Shown: positions 1 through 8,338 of the stretch, in pieces
How positions within the stretch are numbered: the first letter of the stretch is position 1
Layout: the number at the start of each line of letters is the position of its first letter
From: Streptomyces sp. WP-1
Lineage (GTDB): Bacteria; Actinomycetota; Actinomycetes; Streptomycetales; Streptomycetaceae
DNA: 64,000 nucleotides
Assembly: GCF_030450125.1 (NCBI RefSeq)
Contig: NZ_CP123923.1
Span: 744,001-808,000, forward strand
Direction: 5' to 3'
Notes under the pieces: model-generated
Told to the model about the DNA's origin: nothing
The model's input: only the letters and a program-made list of their open reading frames with translations
The model's database searches: none
Program-made: the position numbers and the translations under genes

Positions 1-1223
1 AGCAGGTCCGCGAACCCGGTCGGCGCGGCGGGGGCGCTGCCCTCGGTGTCGTACGGGCCGTGCGCCGCCTCGGTGTTGAGCGCGATGTGCGCCACCGCGC
101 GCACGGCCAGGGCGGAGAAGTCGGCGCCGAGGAGCGCGGCGACCCGGTCCATGCGGGCGCGCACCGTGTTGCGGCTGACGCCGAGCACCTTGGCCGTGCT
201 CACGGCGGTGAACTCCAGGCCCAGCCGGGTGGTGGCGAGCAGTTCGGCGCGCACGTGGTACGGCAGCGTGTCGAGCGGACGCAGCACGGCGGCCGACCAG
301 GCGTGCAGCGCGGCCGGGTCCATCAGGCGGGCGGGGCGGGTGCGTTCGGCGTAGACGGCGGTCCGCTCCGGGCTGAAGCGGGCCACGGCGAGGGCGGTGA
401 CGGCCTGTCCGTAGGCGGTGGCGGTCAGGGCGAGGCGCTGGCGGGGGCTGCCGCCGAGGTAGGTGCCGGGCCGTACGGCGACCAGGGAGCGCAGCCGCTC
501 CTCCACCTCGGTGGCCGGGCCGAGCACGATGACGTGCTCGTCCATCGCCGGGCAGCGCACCACGAGGGCGCCGCCGCTGGTGGCCGCCCCGCAGTCGTCG
601 GCGAGCCGGTCGCGTTCGGCGGCGGTGCCCTCGATGACGTACACACGGGCGGTGTCGTTCTCCAGCAGTCCGGGCCACAGTCCCGCGGCGACCCGGCGGG
701 CGGAGACGATGTCCTCCACCATCAGCAGTTGCAGGATGGCGAGGCGCAGATCGGCGGTGGCCCGCCGCAGCCGGTAGCCGGCGTGTGCCAACTCGCGCTC
801 GCGCAGCAGGAGTTCGAGTATGCCCGCGGTGTGCCCGAGGATGTCGGTGGTGTGCCGGTCGAAGGGCTCGGGGCGGGCCACGGCCAGTACGGCGGAGGCG
901 GCCGGGGCGGGGCCCGGGTGCCGTATCCCGACCAGGCGCACATGGCGGGTGCCGTCCTCCAGCGCGGCGGCGGAGACCCGGCCCGCGGCCACCTCGGCGA
1001 CGACGGCGGGGTCCAGGGCGGGCCGCTCCCCCGCTTCGGCGAGGAGGGCGCCGCGCGCGTCCTGGAGACGCACCGCGGATCCGGTGCTGCGGGCGAGCCA
1101 GGCGATCAGCCGGTCGAGACCGCGCCCCGCGGGGCGCAGCTGGTCGAGCAGCTCGCGCGCCCAGGCGCTGTCGGTTCCGTACGACGGCCGGGACACCGGC
1201 TCCTCCTCCGTTCGGCGGGCCAC
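1..1223 (-). CDS. PucR/CdaR-type helix-turn-helix regulator (3' end outside window)
   Basis: Read from the GTG at 1223, which follows a GGGGAGGG ribosome binding site, an open frame of more than 400 codons runs off the left edge, so the C-terminal end is missing. The early part is a GAF-like/variable sensor region. The last visible third carries the PucR C-terminal HTH signature, with TAKVLGVSRNTVRARMDRV followed by a short helix and an ALNTE-like segment. Family knowledge: such proteins are transcription factors for catabolic or secondary metabolic genes. The effector cannot be told from the sequence. The gene is divergent from the YciO-like gene, separated by about 360 bp. The family call is good; the function is unknown. 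Confidence 0.8.
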   Translation of the reverse strand, partial: MARRTEEEPVSRPSYGTDSAWARELLDQLRPAGRGLDRLIAWLARSTGSAVRLQDARGALLAEAGERPALDPAVVAEVAAGRVSAAALEDGTRHVRLVGIRHPGPAPAASAVLAVARPEPFDRHTTDILGHTAGILELLLRERELAHAGYRLRRATADLRLAILQLLMVEDIVSARRVAAGLWPGLLENDTARVYVIEGTAAERDRLADDCGAATSGGALVVRCPAMDEHVIVLGPATEVEERLRSLVAVRPGTYLGGSPRQRLALTATAYGQAVTALAVARFSPERTAVYAERTRPARLMDPAALHAWSAAVLRPLDTLPYHVRAELLATTRLGLEFTAVSTAKVLGVSRNTVRARMDRVAALLGADFSALAVRAVAHIALNTEAAHGPYDTEGSAPAAPTGFADL

Positions 1224-1583
1224 GTGTCCCTCCCCTGTCTTTCCTGTCGGCCGATGTTCGCAGCGGGACGTTACCCGACGGTTCACCTGGCCGTCCGGCC
1301 GGACATGGCTCCGCCGGCGACCCGGGGGGGTGGGGCCGCCGACGGAGGCAACGCCTCCGGGGCCGGGGGGAGGGCTCCGGATGGCTCAGGGTTCGGGTGC
1401 CCGCCGGTACCGGGGATACACCAGGGGATTTTCCGGGGTCGCACCAGGGGATTCCCGGGGATCCCGGGGCGCCGCGGACCGGGTGCGCGCGGGGCTACCG
1501 GGGTTCGTGCGCCAGGCGGTCCGTGCGACAGACGGCGCACCCCGCTGCCCGCGTCGCCCCGGGCGACGGCATAAGCTCGGTGA
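1224..1583. other. intergenic region between divergent genes with a short direct repeat
   Basis: This 360-bp gap separates the PucR-type gene and the YciO-like gene. It contains an imperfect direct repeat at 1419-1438 and 1442-1460, sharing CACCAGGGGATT and a CCGGGG tail, spaced about 23 bp apart. No small gene, convincing promoter or RNA was recognised. Both divergent promoters presumably lie here. Confidence 0.45.
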
Positions 1584-2204
1584 ATGGCGAAGTACTTCGA
1601 TGTGCACCCCGAGAACCCGCAGGCCCGCAGCATCGCGCAGATCGCCGACTCGGTGCGGTCGGGGGCGCTGATCGCATATCCGACCGACTCCTGCTACGCG
1701 CTCGGCTGCCGGCTGGGCAGCCAGGACGGCGTGGACCGGATCCGGGCCATCCGCCGGCTGGACGACCGCCATCACTTCACGCTGATGTGCCGTGACTTCG
1801 CGCAGCTCGGGCAGTTCGTGCGGGTGGACAACGATGTGTTCCGGGCCGTGAAGGCGTCCACCCCCGGCAGCTACACCTTCATCCTCCCGGCCACCCGTGA
1901 GGTCCCGCGCAAGCTGATGCACCCGAAGAAGAAGACCGTGGGTGTGCGCATCCCGGACCATGTGGTCACCCAGGCGCTGCTGGCCGAGCTGGGCGAGCCG
2001 CTGCTGTCCAGCACGCTGCTGCTGCCGGACGAGGAGGAGCCGATGACCCAGGGCTGGGAGATCAAGGACCGCCTCGACCATGTGGTGGACGCGGTGGTCG
2101 ACTCCGGGGAGTGCGGCACCGAGCCGACCACGGTGGTCGACTTCTCCGGTGGCGAGGCGGAGATCGTGCGGCGGGGCGCGGGCGACACGTCACGGTTCGA
2201 GTGA
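1584..2204 (+). CDS. Sua5/YciO/YrdC/YwlC family protein, YciO-like
   Basis: The 206-residue product is a complete YrdC-fold protein. Visible family features are SGALIAYPTDSCYALGC near the N terminus, the HHFTLMCRD segment around residue 70, and GSYTFILPAT. True threonylcarbamoyl-AMP synthases have an SxN motif late in the domain; here the corresponding stretch reads LLSSTLLL. This fits the YciO branch rather than TsaC/Sua5, so a role in t6A tRNA modification should not be assumed. Nucleotide and RNA binding are likely from the fold. The gene stands alone, 166 bp ahead of the dienelactone hydrolase gene on the same strand. Confidence 0.85.
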   Translation: MAKYFDVHPENPQARSIAQIADSVRSGALIAYPTDSCYALGCRLGSQDGVDRIRAIRRLDDRHHFTLMCRDFAQLGQFVRVDNDVFRAVKASTPGSYTFILPATREVPRKLMHPKKKTVGVRIPDHVVTQALLAELGEPLLSSTLLLPDEEEPMTQGWEIKDRLDHVVDAVVDSGECGTEPTTVVDFSGGEAEIVRRGAGDTSRFE

Positions 2205-2370
2205 CGGCGGGGGGGCGGTTCGGCGGACCGCCCGCGAGGGTCCGGATCTTGCGTGGCAGCATGAGTTCCGCCCGCTCGCGCCGCCTGTTCGCGCAGGACA
2301 CCGGCGTACCCGGGCACCCGCCGCCCGCCATCCCTTCCCGCCATCCCTTCCCCCCAGGAGGCCCGTCATC

Positions 2371-3126
2371 ATGACCGACGTACAGGGAGCATCCGTCGAG
2401 ATCCCCACCGAGGACGGCACCGCCGACGCCTACCTCGCCCATCCCGCCGACGGCGAGCCGCACCCGGGGGTCCTGCTGTACCAGGACGCCTACGGACTGC
2501 GTCCCCAGCTGCGCTCGATGGCCGACCGGCTGGCGTCGGCCGGGTACACGGTCCTGGTGCCGAACGTCTTCTACCGGCACGGCACCACCCCGCTCGGCGA
2601 GCTGCCGGAGTTCATCGACCCGGCGGCCGACCCGGGCATCTGGCAGCGCATCGGCCCGGTGATGGGCTCCCTCACCCCCGAGCAGTCCCGGCGGGACGCC
2701 GACGCCTACCTGGGCTTCCTCGCGGACAACCCGTTCGTCACCGACGGCCCCGTCGCGCTGACCGGCTACTGCATGGGTGCCCGGCTCGCCCTGCGCACGG
2801 CCGCCACGCACCCCCGCCGGGTGGCCGCGGCGGCCGGTTTCCACGGCGGCAAGCTGGTCACGGACGCCCCGGACAGCCCGCACCGGGGTGTCCGGGACGT
2901 CACCGCCGAGCTGTACTTCGGCTTCGCCGACCAGGACGCCTCCATGCCGGCCGAGCAGATCCGCGAGCTGGAGCAGGCGCTGGACGCGGCCGGGGTGCGC
3001 CACACCTGCGAGGTGTATCCGGGCGCGCAGCACGGCTACACCCAGGCCGACACCCCCGCGTACGACCGGGAGGCCGACGAGCGCCACTGGTCGGCGCTGC
3101 TGGCCCTGCTCGACCGCGCCTTCTGA
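2371..3126 (+). CDS. dienelactone hydrolase family protein
   Basis: An alpha/beta hydrolase of 251 residues starting at ATG 2371 after a CCAGGAGG ribosome binding site. The nucleophile elbow reads GYCMG, with Cys in place of Ser as in dienelactone hydrolases. The late histidine lies in AQHGYTQ, and the acid is probably the Asp of GFADQDASM. No signal peptide is seen, so the enzyme is cytoplasmic. Family members open dienelactone rings in chlorocatechol degradation, but most actinobacterial copies have unknown substrates, and no aromatic-degradation genes lie nearby. The family is secure; the substrate is unknown. Confidence 0.9.
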   Translation: MTDVQGASVEIPTEDGTADAYLAHPADGEPHPGVLLYQDAYGLRPQLRSMADRLASAGYTVLVPNVFYRHGTTPLGELPEFIDPAADPGIWQRIGPVMGSLTPEQSRRDADAYLGFLADNPFVTDGPVALTGYCMGARLALRTAATHPRRVAAAAGFHGGKLVTDAPDSPHRGVRDVTAELYFGFADQDASMPAEQIRELEQALDAAGVRHTCEVYPGAQHGYTQADTPAYDREADERHWSALLALLDRAF

Positions 3127-3200
3127 GCCCGCGGAGCCTTCTGCACCCGCGGAGCGTCCCCAACCTCCCGCGCTCTCCGAACCGTTCGGCACCGGCCCAC

Positions 3201-3224
3201 GGCGCCCGCCCCGTGGTGGGCGCC
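3201..3224 (+). terminator. candidate terminator hairpin after the hydrolase gene
   Basis: GGCGCCC and GGGCGCC form a 7-bp stem around a 10-nt loop about 75 bp after the stop. There is no T tract, which is common for Streptomyces terminators. Confidence 0.4.
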
Positions 3225-3264
3225 GGGTGGGTGCGGTGACACCTTCGGGCAACGGGAAGTCACG

Positions 3265-3294
3265 CCGAAGTCGTTGACATGGCTACGACTTCGG
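3265..3294. promoter_or_regulatory. perfect 10-bp inverted repeat over a TTGACA -35-like box
   Basis: CCGAAGTCGT (3265-3274) and ACGACTTCGG (3285-3294) are exact reverse complements with a 10-nt spacer. A consensus-like TTGACA at 3274-3279 lies inside the element, about 100 bp before the GH64 start. A dyad over a -35 box suggests a regulator site, though it could also be a transcript hairpin. The cognate factor is unknown. Confidence 0.5.
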
Positions 3295-3299
3295 CACCA

Positions 3300-3319
3300 G
3301 TCTGAGAGCGCTCTCAGAC
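3300..3319. promoter_or_regulatory. 20-bp perfect palindrome, LacI-family-type operator upstream of GH64 gene
   Basis: The 20-bp sequence is its own reverse complement, centred on GAGAGCGCTCTC. It resembles the GAGCGCTC core bound by LacI-family sugar regulators of actinomycetes such as CebR and CelR. It lies 20-40 bp after the TTGACA box, where the -10 region and transcription start should be, so binding would block initiation of the downstream beta-1,3-glucanase gene. No lacI gene is present in the window. Confidence 0.6.
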
Positions 3320-3377
3320 AGGTACGGGCCCGAGATCGGCGGTCCGTACGACCCCGACCCCCACACGGAGGTGGAGA

Positions 3378-4577
3378 GTGCCGCACACTCGAACCCGGCG
3401 CGCGCTGCCCCTGGCCGCCGCCACCGCCCTCGTCGGCGGAGCGCTCGCCCTCGGCGTCCCCCAACACGCCAGGGCGGCCGTACCGGACACCATCGCGCTG
3501 ACCATCACCAACAACTCGGGCCGCACCCAGCCCGTCTACCTCTACGACCTCGGCACCCAGCTGTCCTCCGGGCAGCAGGGCTGGGCGGACGCGAACGGCG
3601 CCTTCCACGCCTGGCCGGCGGGCGGCAATCCGCCGACTCCCGCGCCGGACGCGGCGATTCCGGGACCGGCCGCCGGGCAGTCGGCCACGATCCGCATACC
3701 GAAGTTCTCCGGCCGGATCTACTTCTCCTACGGCCAGAAGCTCGTCTTCAAGCTCACCACGGGCGGTCTGGTGCAGCCGGCCGTGCAGAACCCGTCCGAC
3801 CCCAACCACGACATCCTCTTCAACTGGTCCGAGTACACGCTCAACGACTCCGGGCTGTGGCTCAACAGCACCCAGGTGGACATGTTCTCGGCGCCGTACT
3901 CCGTCGGGGTGCGCCGCGCCGACGGGAGCGTCAGCACCACCGGGCAGCTCAAGCAGGGCGGGTGGTCGGGGTTCTTCGACGCCCTGCGCGCCCAGCCGGG
4001 CGGCTGGTCGGGGCTGATCCAGACGGGCTCCGACGGCTCGGTGCTGCGCGCGCTGTCGCCGCTGTACGGCGTGGAGACCGGCGCGCTGCCCGCGAGCGCG
4101 ATGGACGACTACGTGAACCGGGTCTGGCAGAAGTACGCGTCGTCGACGCTGACCGTCACGCCGTTCGCCGATCAGCCGGACAAGAAGTTCTACGGCCGGG
4201 TCTCGGGGGACGTCATGAACTTCACCGACACCTCCGGCGCGGTCGTCACCAGCTTCCAGAAGCCGGACGCGGACAGCGTGTTCGGCTGCCACAAGCTGCT
4301 CGACGCGCCCAACGACGCCGTGCGCGGGCCCATCTCCCGCACGCTGTGCGCGGGCTTCAACCGCTCGACGCTGCTGGTGAGTTCGCAGGCGCCGGACAAC
4401 ACGCCGGGCGACTTCTACCAGGACGCGGTGACCAACCAGTACGCGAAGGCGGTGCACGCGCGGATGTCCGACGGCAAGGCGTACGCGTTCGCCTTCGACG
4501 ACGTCGGCAACCAGGAGTCGCTGGTCAACGACGGCGATCCGCAGCAGGCGTACCTCGCACTGGGTCCGCTGGACTGA
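3378..4577 (+). CDS. secreted GH64 beta-1,3-glucanase
   Basis: The start is the GTG at 3378, after GGAGGTGGAG. The 399-residue product begins with a Tat/Sec-like signal: an Arg-rich start, a hydrophobic segment at residues 10-27 and an ARA-AVPD cleavage region near residue 33. The rest matches the GH64 family (laminaripentaose-producing beta-1,3-glucanase), including a thaumatin-like N-terminal part. The catalytic pair expected for the family is present in FNWSEYTL (Glu152) and TQVDMF (Asp168). It should hydrolyse fungal or plant beta-1,3-glucan outside the cell. No carbohydrate-binding module is attached. The two upstream palindromes suggest sugar-dependent control. A long palindrome follows the stop. 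Confidence 0.93.
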   Translation: MPHTRTRRALPLAAATALVGGALALGVPQHARAAVPDTIALTITNNSGRTQPVYLYDLGTQLSSGQQGWADANGAFHAWPAGGNPPTPAPDAAIPGPAAGQSATIRIPKFSGRIYFSYGQKLVFKLTTGGLVQPAVQNPSDPNHDILFNWSEYTLNDSGLWLNSTQVDMFSAPYSVGVRRADGSVSTTGQLKQGGWSGFFDALRAQPGGWSGLIQTGSDGSVLRALSPLYGVETGALPASAMDDYVNRVWQKYASSTLTVTPFADQPDKKFYGRVSGDVMNFTDTSGAVVTSFQKPDADSVFGCHKLLDAPNDAVRGPISRTLCAGFNRSTLLVSSQAPDNTPGDFYQDAVTNQYAKAVHARMSDGKAYAFAFDDVGNQESLVNDGDPQQAYLALGPLD

Positions 4578-4588
4578 CCGCATGAGAA

Positions 4589-4618
4589 GGTCCCGCTCCC
4601 CGGCCGGGGAGCGGGACC
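4589..4618. terminator. bidirectional terminator palindrome between convergent genes
   Basis: A 30-bp perfect palindrome, GGTCCCGCTCCCCGG followed by its complement, lies 11 bp after the GH64 stop and 35 bp after the stop of the convergent metalloprotease gene. It can fold in both transcripts. Confidence 0.75.
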
Positions 4619-4653
4619 CTTCGGTTCGGCCGGTGTTCAGCCGGTGCGGGCGA

Positions 4654-7086
4654 TCAGCTGGTGGTCAGGGACGTGTCGTCCACGACGAAGCTGGTCTGGA
4701 GCGAGGAGTCCTCGACGCCGTTGAACTTCAGCGTGACCGTCTGGCCCGCCAGCGAGGACAGGTCGAAGGTCTTCTGGACGTAGCCCGAGGCCTTGTTCAG
4801 GTTCGAGTACGAGGCGAGGGTGGTCGAACCGGCGGTCACCGTCAGCTTGTCGTACGCGGTGCTGGTGGTGGTCTCGGCGGTGTCGATGTGCAGGTAGAAG
4901 GACAGGCTCGCCTTGCAGCCCGCGGGGATCGTCACCGACTGGGACAGGCTGTCGGTGTGCGTGGTGCCGTAGCCGTTCAGCCACGCCTTGTAGGAGCCGC
5001 CGTGGGCCGCCTGGCCGCTGTCCGTGGTGATGACACCGCTGCTCGCGGTCCAGCCGGTGCTGCCCGACTCGAAGCCCGGGTTGGCCAGCAGCTGGGTCGA
5101 GGAGCAGCCGCCGCCACCGCCGGTGCTGACGGTCCAGGAGAAGGTCGCGGTACCGGTCGCGCCGGTGGAGTCCTTCACCGTGACGGTGGTGCTGTAGCTG
5201 CCGGCCGCGGACGGCGTACCGGAGATCACACCGGTGGAGCCGTTGATCGACAGACCGGTCGGCAGGCCCGAGGCGCTGTAGGTCAGGGAGCCGCTGTTGG
5301 TGCTGCTCGCCTGGACCTGGAGGCTGACCGCCGTGCCCACGGTGGAGGACTGGCTGCCCGGGTTGGTGACCGTCACACCGCTGCTCGGCGGGGTGATGTG
5401 GCTGCCGACGTTGATGCCCGCGAAGGCGTTGCCGACACCCGCGTACTGCGCGGAGTTGGCGCCGTAGAGCGCGGCGGCCGCGTTGAGCGCCGCGGTGCGG
5501 GCGGCGGCGTAGTTCGTGCTGGACGTCATGTACGACGTCAGCGCCTTGTACCAGATCTGGAGGGCGGCGTCCCGGCCGATGCCGGTGACGGCGACACCGT
5601 CGGAGGTCGGGCTGTTGTAGGTCACACCGTTGATGACCTTGGTGCCGCTGCCCTCGGAGAGCAGGTAGAACATGTGGTTCGCCGGACCCGAGGAGTAGTG
5701 CACGTCGAGGTTGCCGACGCCCGAGTACCAGCTGTCCGCCGAACCGCCGTCCTTGCTCGGCTTGTCCATGTAGCGCAGCGGGGTGCCGTCGCCGTTGATG
5801 TTGATCTTCTCGCCGATGAGGTAGTCACCGGGGTCCGAGCTGTTGTTCGCGTAGAACTCCACGCCGGTGCCGAAGATGTCGGAGGTCGCCTCGTTCAGAC
5901 CGCCCGACTCGCCCGAGTATTCGAGGCCGGCGGTGTTGGAGGTGACACCGTGGCTCATCTCGTGGCCGGCCACGTCCAGCGCGGTCAGCGGGTCGTTGTT
6001 CCCGGAGCCGTCGCCGTACGTCATGCAGAAGCAGCTGTCGTCCCAGAACGCGTTCACGTACGAGTTGCCGTAGTGCGTCCGGGAGTAGGCGCCGACACCG
6101 TCGTTCTTGATGCCGCTGCGCCCGAAGGTGTTCTTGTAGAAGTCCCACGTCTCCTGCGCGCCGTAGGCGGCGTCCGCGCCGGCCGTGGCGGCGTTGGAGT
6201 TGGTGCCGTCGCCCCAGGTGTCGCTGCTCTGCGAGAACAGGGTGCCGGTGCCGGAGGAGCCGTGGTTCAGGTTGTACGTCTTGTGCCCGCCGCGCGTATT
6301 GTCGGTCAGGTTGTACGACGAGCCCGACTGGGTCGAGGTCAGCGAGACCTGGCCGCTGTAGCGGGTGTTGCCGACGCCGGTCTCGATGCCCTGGTACCGG
6401 TACAGCTCCTTGCCGGTGGTGGCATCGGTGATGACGTGCAGCTTGCTCGGCGTGCCGTCGTCCTGGAAGCCGCCGATCACGGTCTCCCAGGCAAGCTTCG
6501 GGGTGCCGCTGCCGGCCCAGATCACCTTGCGGGCGCTGTCCGCGGCGGGCTTCGCGGCGTCCAGGGCCTTGGCGGTCTTCAGCGCCTTGCTCTCGGCGGC
6601 GGCCTTGGTGTAGGTCGCCGTGGTCGAGGCGACCTGGATCTTGTTCTTGTTGTTGTACGTGGCGCTCACGGTGCCGGCCGCCAGCGAGGCGGGCGGGGTG
6701 TGCACGATGAGGTCGCCGCCGAGGACGGGCAGACCGTCGTAGGTCCGCTCGTAGCGGGTGTGCAGGGTACCGTCGGCGTCCTTGGTGACGTCCTTGACGA
6801 CCAGCTTCTCCTTGGCGCCGAGGCCGAGGGTGCGGGCGGTGTCGGATGTCCTGTCCTGGGCGCTCTGGATCAGGGCCTTGTGCTGGGCCGGGCTGAGCCT
6901 GGCCTCCAGGGCGCCGACGCGCAGGGGGCTGAGGTGGTGCGCGGTGGGCGCGGCCGTCGCCGGGCCGGCCTGCATACCGACGGCGAAGAGGGCCGCGGTG
7001 GAGAGCAGCGCGGCTCCGACCGTGGCCCGCTTGGAGAGACGTCCCTGGGGAAGACGTCCGTGAGAAAGGGGTCTGTGGGGTCTCAC
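4654..7086 (-). CDS. secreted M4 (thermolysin-like) metalloprotease with C-terminal accessory domains
   Basis: The start is taken as GTG 7086, six bases after AGGAGG; the frame stays open further upstream but without a comparable site. The product has 810 residues. Order: signal peptide (hydrophobic segment about residues 22-46, cleavage near PATA-APTA), fungalysin/thermolysin propeptide and PepSY-like region (about 50-240), and the peptidase M4 domain (about 250-575). Zinc ligands are His375 and His379 in HEMSH and Glu399 in GGLNEATSD. A putative Ig-like domain follows (about 580-665), then a C-terminal beta-sandwich (about 675-810) starting LLANPGFESGSTGW. It is likely an extracellular protease activated by propeptide removal. 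It converges on GH64 at a shared terminator. Confidence 0.93.
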   Translation of the reverse strand: MRPHRPLSHGRLPQGRLSKRATVGAALLSTAALFAVGMQAGPATAAPTAHHLSPLRVGALEARLSPAQHKALIQSAQDRTSDTARTLGLGAKEKLVVKDVTKDADGTLHTRYERTYDGLPVLGGDLIVHTPPASLAAGTVSATYNNKNKIQVASTTATYTKAAAESKALKTAKALDAAKPAADSARKVIWAGSGTPKLAWETVIGGFQDDGTPSKLHVITDATTGKELYRYQGIETGVGNTRYSGQVSLTSTQSGSSYNLTDNTRGGHKTYNLNHGSSGTGTLFSQSSDTWGDGTNSNAATAGADAAYGAQETWDFYKNTFGRSGIKNDGVGAYSRTHYGNSYVNAFWDDSCFCMTYGDGSGNNDPLTALDVAGHEMSHGVTSNTAGLEYSGESGGLNEATSDIFGTGVEFYANNSSDPGDYLIGEKININGDGTPLRYMDKPSKDGGSADSWYSGVGNLDVHYSSGPANHMFYLLSEGSGTKVINGVTYNSPTSDGVAVTGIGRDAALQIWYKALTSYMTSSTNYAAARTAALNAAAALYGANSAQYAGVGNAFAGINVGSHITPPSSGVTVTNPGSQSSTVGTAVSLQVQASSTNSGSLTYSASGLPTGLSINGSTGVISGTPSAAGSYSTTVTVKDSTGATGTATFSWTVSTGGGGGCSSTQLLANPGFESGSTGWTASSGVITTDSGQAAHGGSYKAWLNGYGTTHTDSLSQSVTIPAGCKASLSFYLHIDTAETTTSTAYDKLTVTAGSTTLASYSNLNKASGYVQKTFDLSSLAGQTVTLKFNGVEDSSLQTSFVVDDTSLTTS

Positions 7087-7377
7087 TCTTACTCCTCCTG
7101 CGGAGGCCGCCGGGTCGCGGCCGGTGAGGGACCGGACAGCCGGGTCTGCTGTCCGGTGGGCGGTGCTGTGCGGGACCGAGATCCGTGGTGCGCTCGTGGG
7201 GGATCGGCGTGCGCTGGGAGAATGACAGTCTTGAACCGTCCATGTCATCAGCGTGGGAGCCAATCGAGGGTTTTCCCTATGACGTCGCTGTGAGCTTCCC
7301 CAGTGGCCGATTCACGTTCATGAAACAAGTGTTGGGGCGCCTGTGACAGGGGAGGCCGCCCTGGGAAGATCGTCTCC
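7087..7377. promoter_or_regulatory. divergent promoter region of protease and serine hydrolase genes
   Basis: This 291-bp gap separates two divergent genes. A matched pair ATGACA (7222-7227) and TGTCAT (7243-7248), about two helical turns apart, is the clearest symmetry and may be an operator or promoter part. No coding region was recognised. Confidence 0.35.
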
Positions 7378-8286
7378 ATGGCGGTCGACGAGGTACGGGC
7401 AGTCTTCGAGCGGGCCGGGTGCACGGGCACTCTGTTCGTCCAACCCCTGGATGGAAATGAGGAGTTCGGGTTCGGCGCCGATCAACCCGTGGTGCCGGCG
7501 TCGGTGGTGAAGGTGCTGGTGGCGCCGGCGGCGGAGACCTGGTTCGCCGAGGGCCTGCTGGATCCACGGGAGCGGATGGTGCTGGGCGCCCCCGAACGCA
7601 CCCCCGGTTTGGCCGGGGTGTCGCTGTTCGAGGACGATGTCGCGCTGTCCTGGCGGGACATGGTGGTCCTGATGCTGACCATCAGCGACAACCCGTGCAC
7701 CGACGCGCTGATGAACCGGCTCGGTGTCGACACCCTGAACGCGACGGCCGCGCGGCTCGGGCTGCGGAACACGGCCGTCCGGTCCGATCTGCGCACCCTG
7801 CTGGACTCCATCGGCCAGGACCTCGGCCGCGCGGGCTGGGCGGATCTCGTGGACTGGTCGGGGCGTGCCCCGGCGGCCGAATCGGCGCTCGCCGACGCAG
7901 GGCCGCCGACGACGCGGGCGCTGACCCCCGGCGTGGGCACCCGTACGACGGCGCGCGACATGGTGCGGCTGCTGCGGCTCCTGTGGAGCGGGCAGGCGGG
8001 GCCGGCGGAAGCCTGCGCGCGGGTGCGGGCCGTCATGGGCCGCCAGCTCACCCGGCACCGGATCGCGAGCGGGTTCCGGACGCCCGTGCGGGTGGCCGCC
8101 AAGAGCGGCGGGCTCGCCGGGATCGTACGCGATGAGGTGGGCGTCGTCTCGTACCCGGACGGCCGCCGGTACGCCGCCGCCGTCTTCACCCGGTCGTCGG
8201 CGGGCGCGGACGACGCCGCGATCAATGCCGCGATCGGCACCGCGACCGCGCACGCCATCGCCTCGTTGCACCGCGAAACGGCCTGA
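7378..8286 (+). CDS. class A beta-lactamase-like serine hydrolase
   Basis: The 302-residue protein has the three landmarks of the class A beta-lactamase fold: SVVK (Ser42, Lys45), SDN (Ser103-Asn105), and KSG in AAKSGGLAGIV late in the protein. No signal peptide or lipobox is visible, whereas true secreted beta-lactamases have one. The omega-loop Glu motif is also not obvious. Cytoplasmic hydrolase or regulatory peptidase-like roles are therefore as likely as antibiotic resistance. It starts at ATG 7378 after a GGGAAG site and is followed 52 bp later by the epoxide-hydrolase-like gene on the same strand. Confidence 0.85.
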   Translation: MAVDEVRAVFERAGCTGTLFVQPLDGNEEFGFGADQPVVPASVVKVLVAPAAETWFAEGLLDPRERMVLGAPERTPGLAGVSLFEDDVALSWRDMVVLMLTISDNPCTDALMNRLGVDTLNATAARLGLRNTAVRSDLRTLLDSIGQDLGRAGWADLVDWSGRAPAAESALADAGPPTTRALTPGVGTRTTARDMVRLLRLLWSGQAGPAEACARVRAVMGRQLTRHRIASGFRTPVRVAAKSGGLAGIVRDEVGVVSYPDGRRYAAAVFTRSSAGADDAAINAAIGTATAHAIASLHRETA

Positions 8287-8338
8287 ATTCCCCTTCACCC
8301 GACAGCCGAAGTCCACTCGACAGCCCATGGGAGGGCTC

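Noticed and set aside
60..1574. Long open frame on the + strand opposite the PucR-type regulator
   Set aside because: Low-complexity Gly/Ala/Arg product with no family match. It is a high-GC shadow of the minus-strand gene, whose HTH motif is clear.
1584..2204. Assignment as TsaC/Sua5 threonylcarbamoyl-AMP synthase
   Set aside because: The SxN motif region is LLSSTLLL, so the YciO subfamily is the safer call.
4582..7293. 903-codon open frame opposite the metalloprotease
   Set aside because: Composition is Gly/Val/Arg-rich and repetitive; the minus strand encodes a complete M4 protease with signal and zinc motif.
7378..8286. Functional antibiotic-resistance beta-lactamase
   Set aside because: The catalytic motifs are present, but no export signal or clear omega-loop Glu motif is seen.
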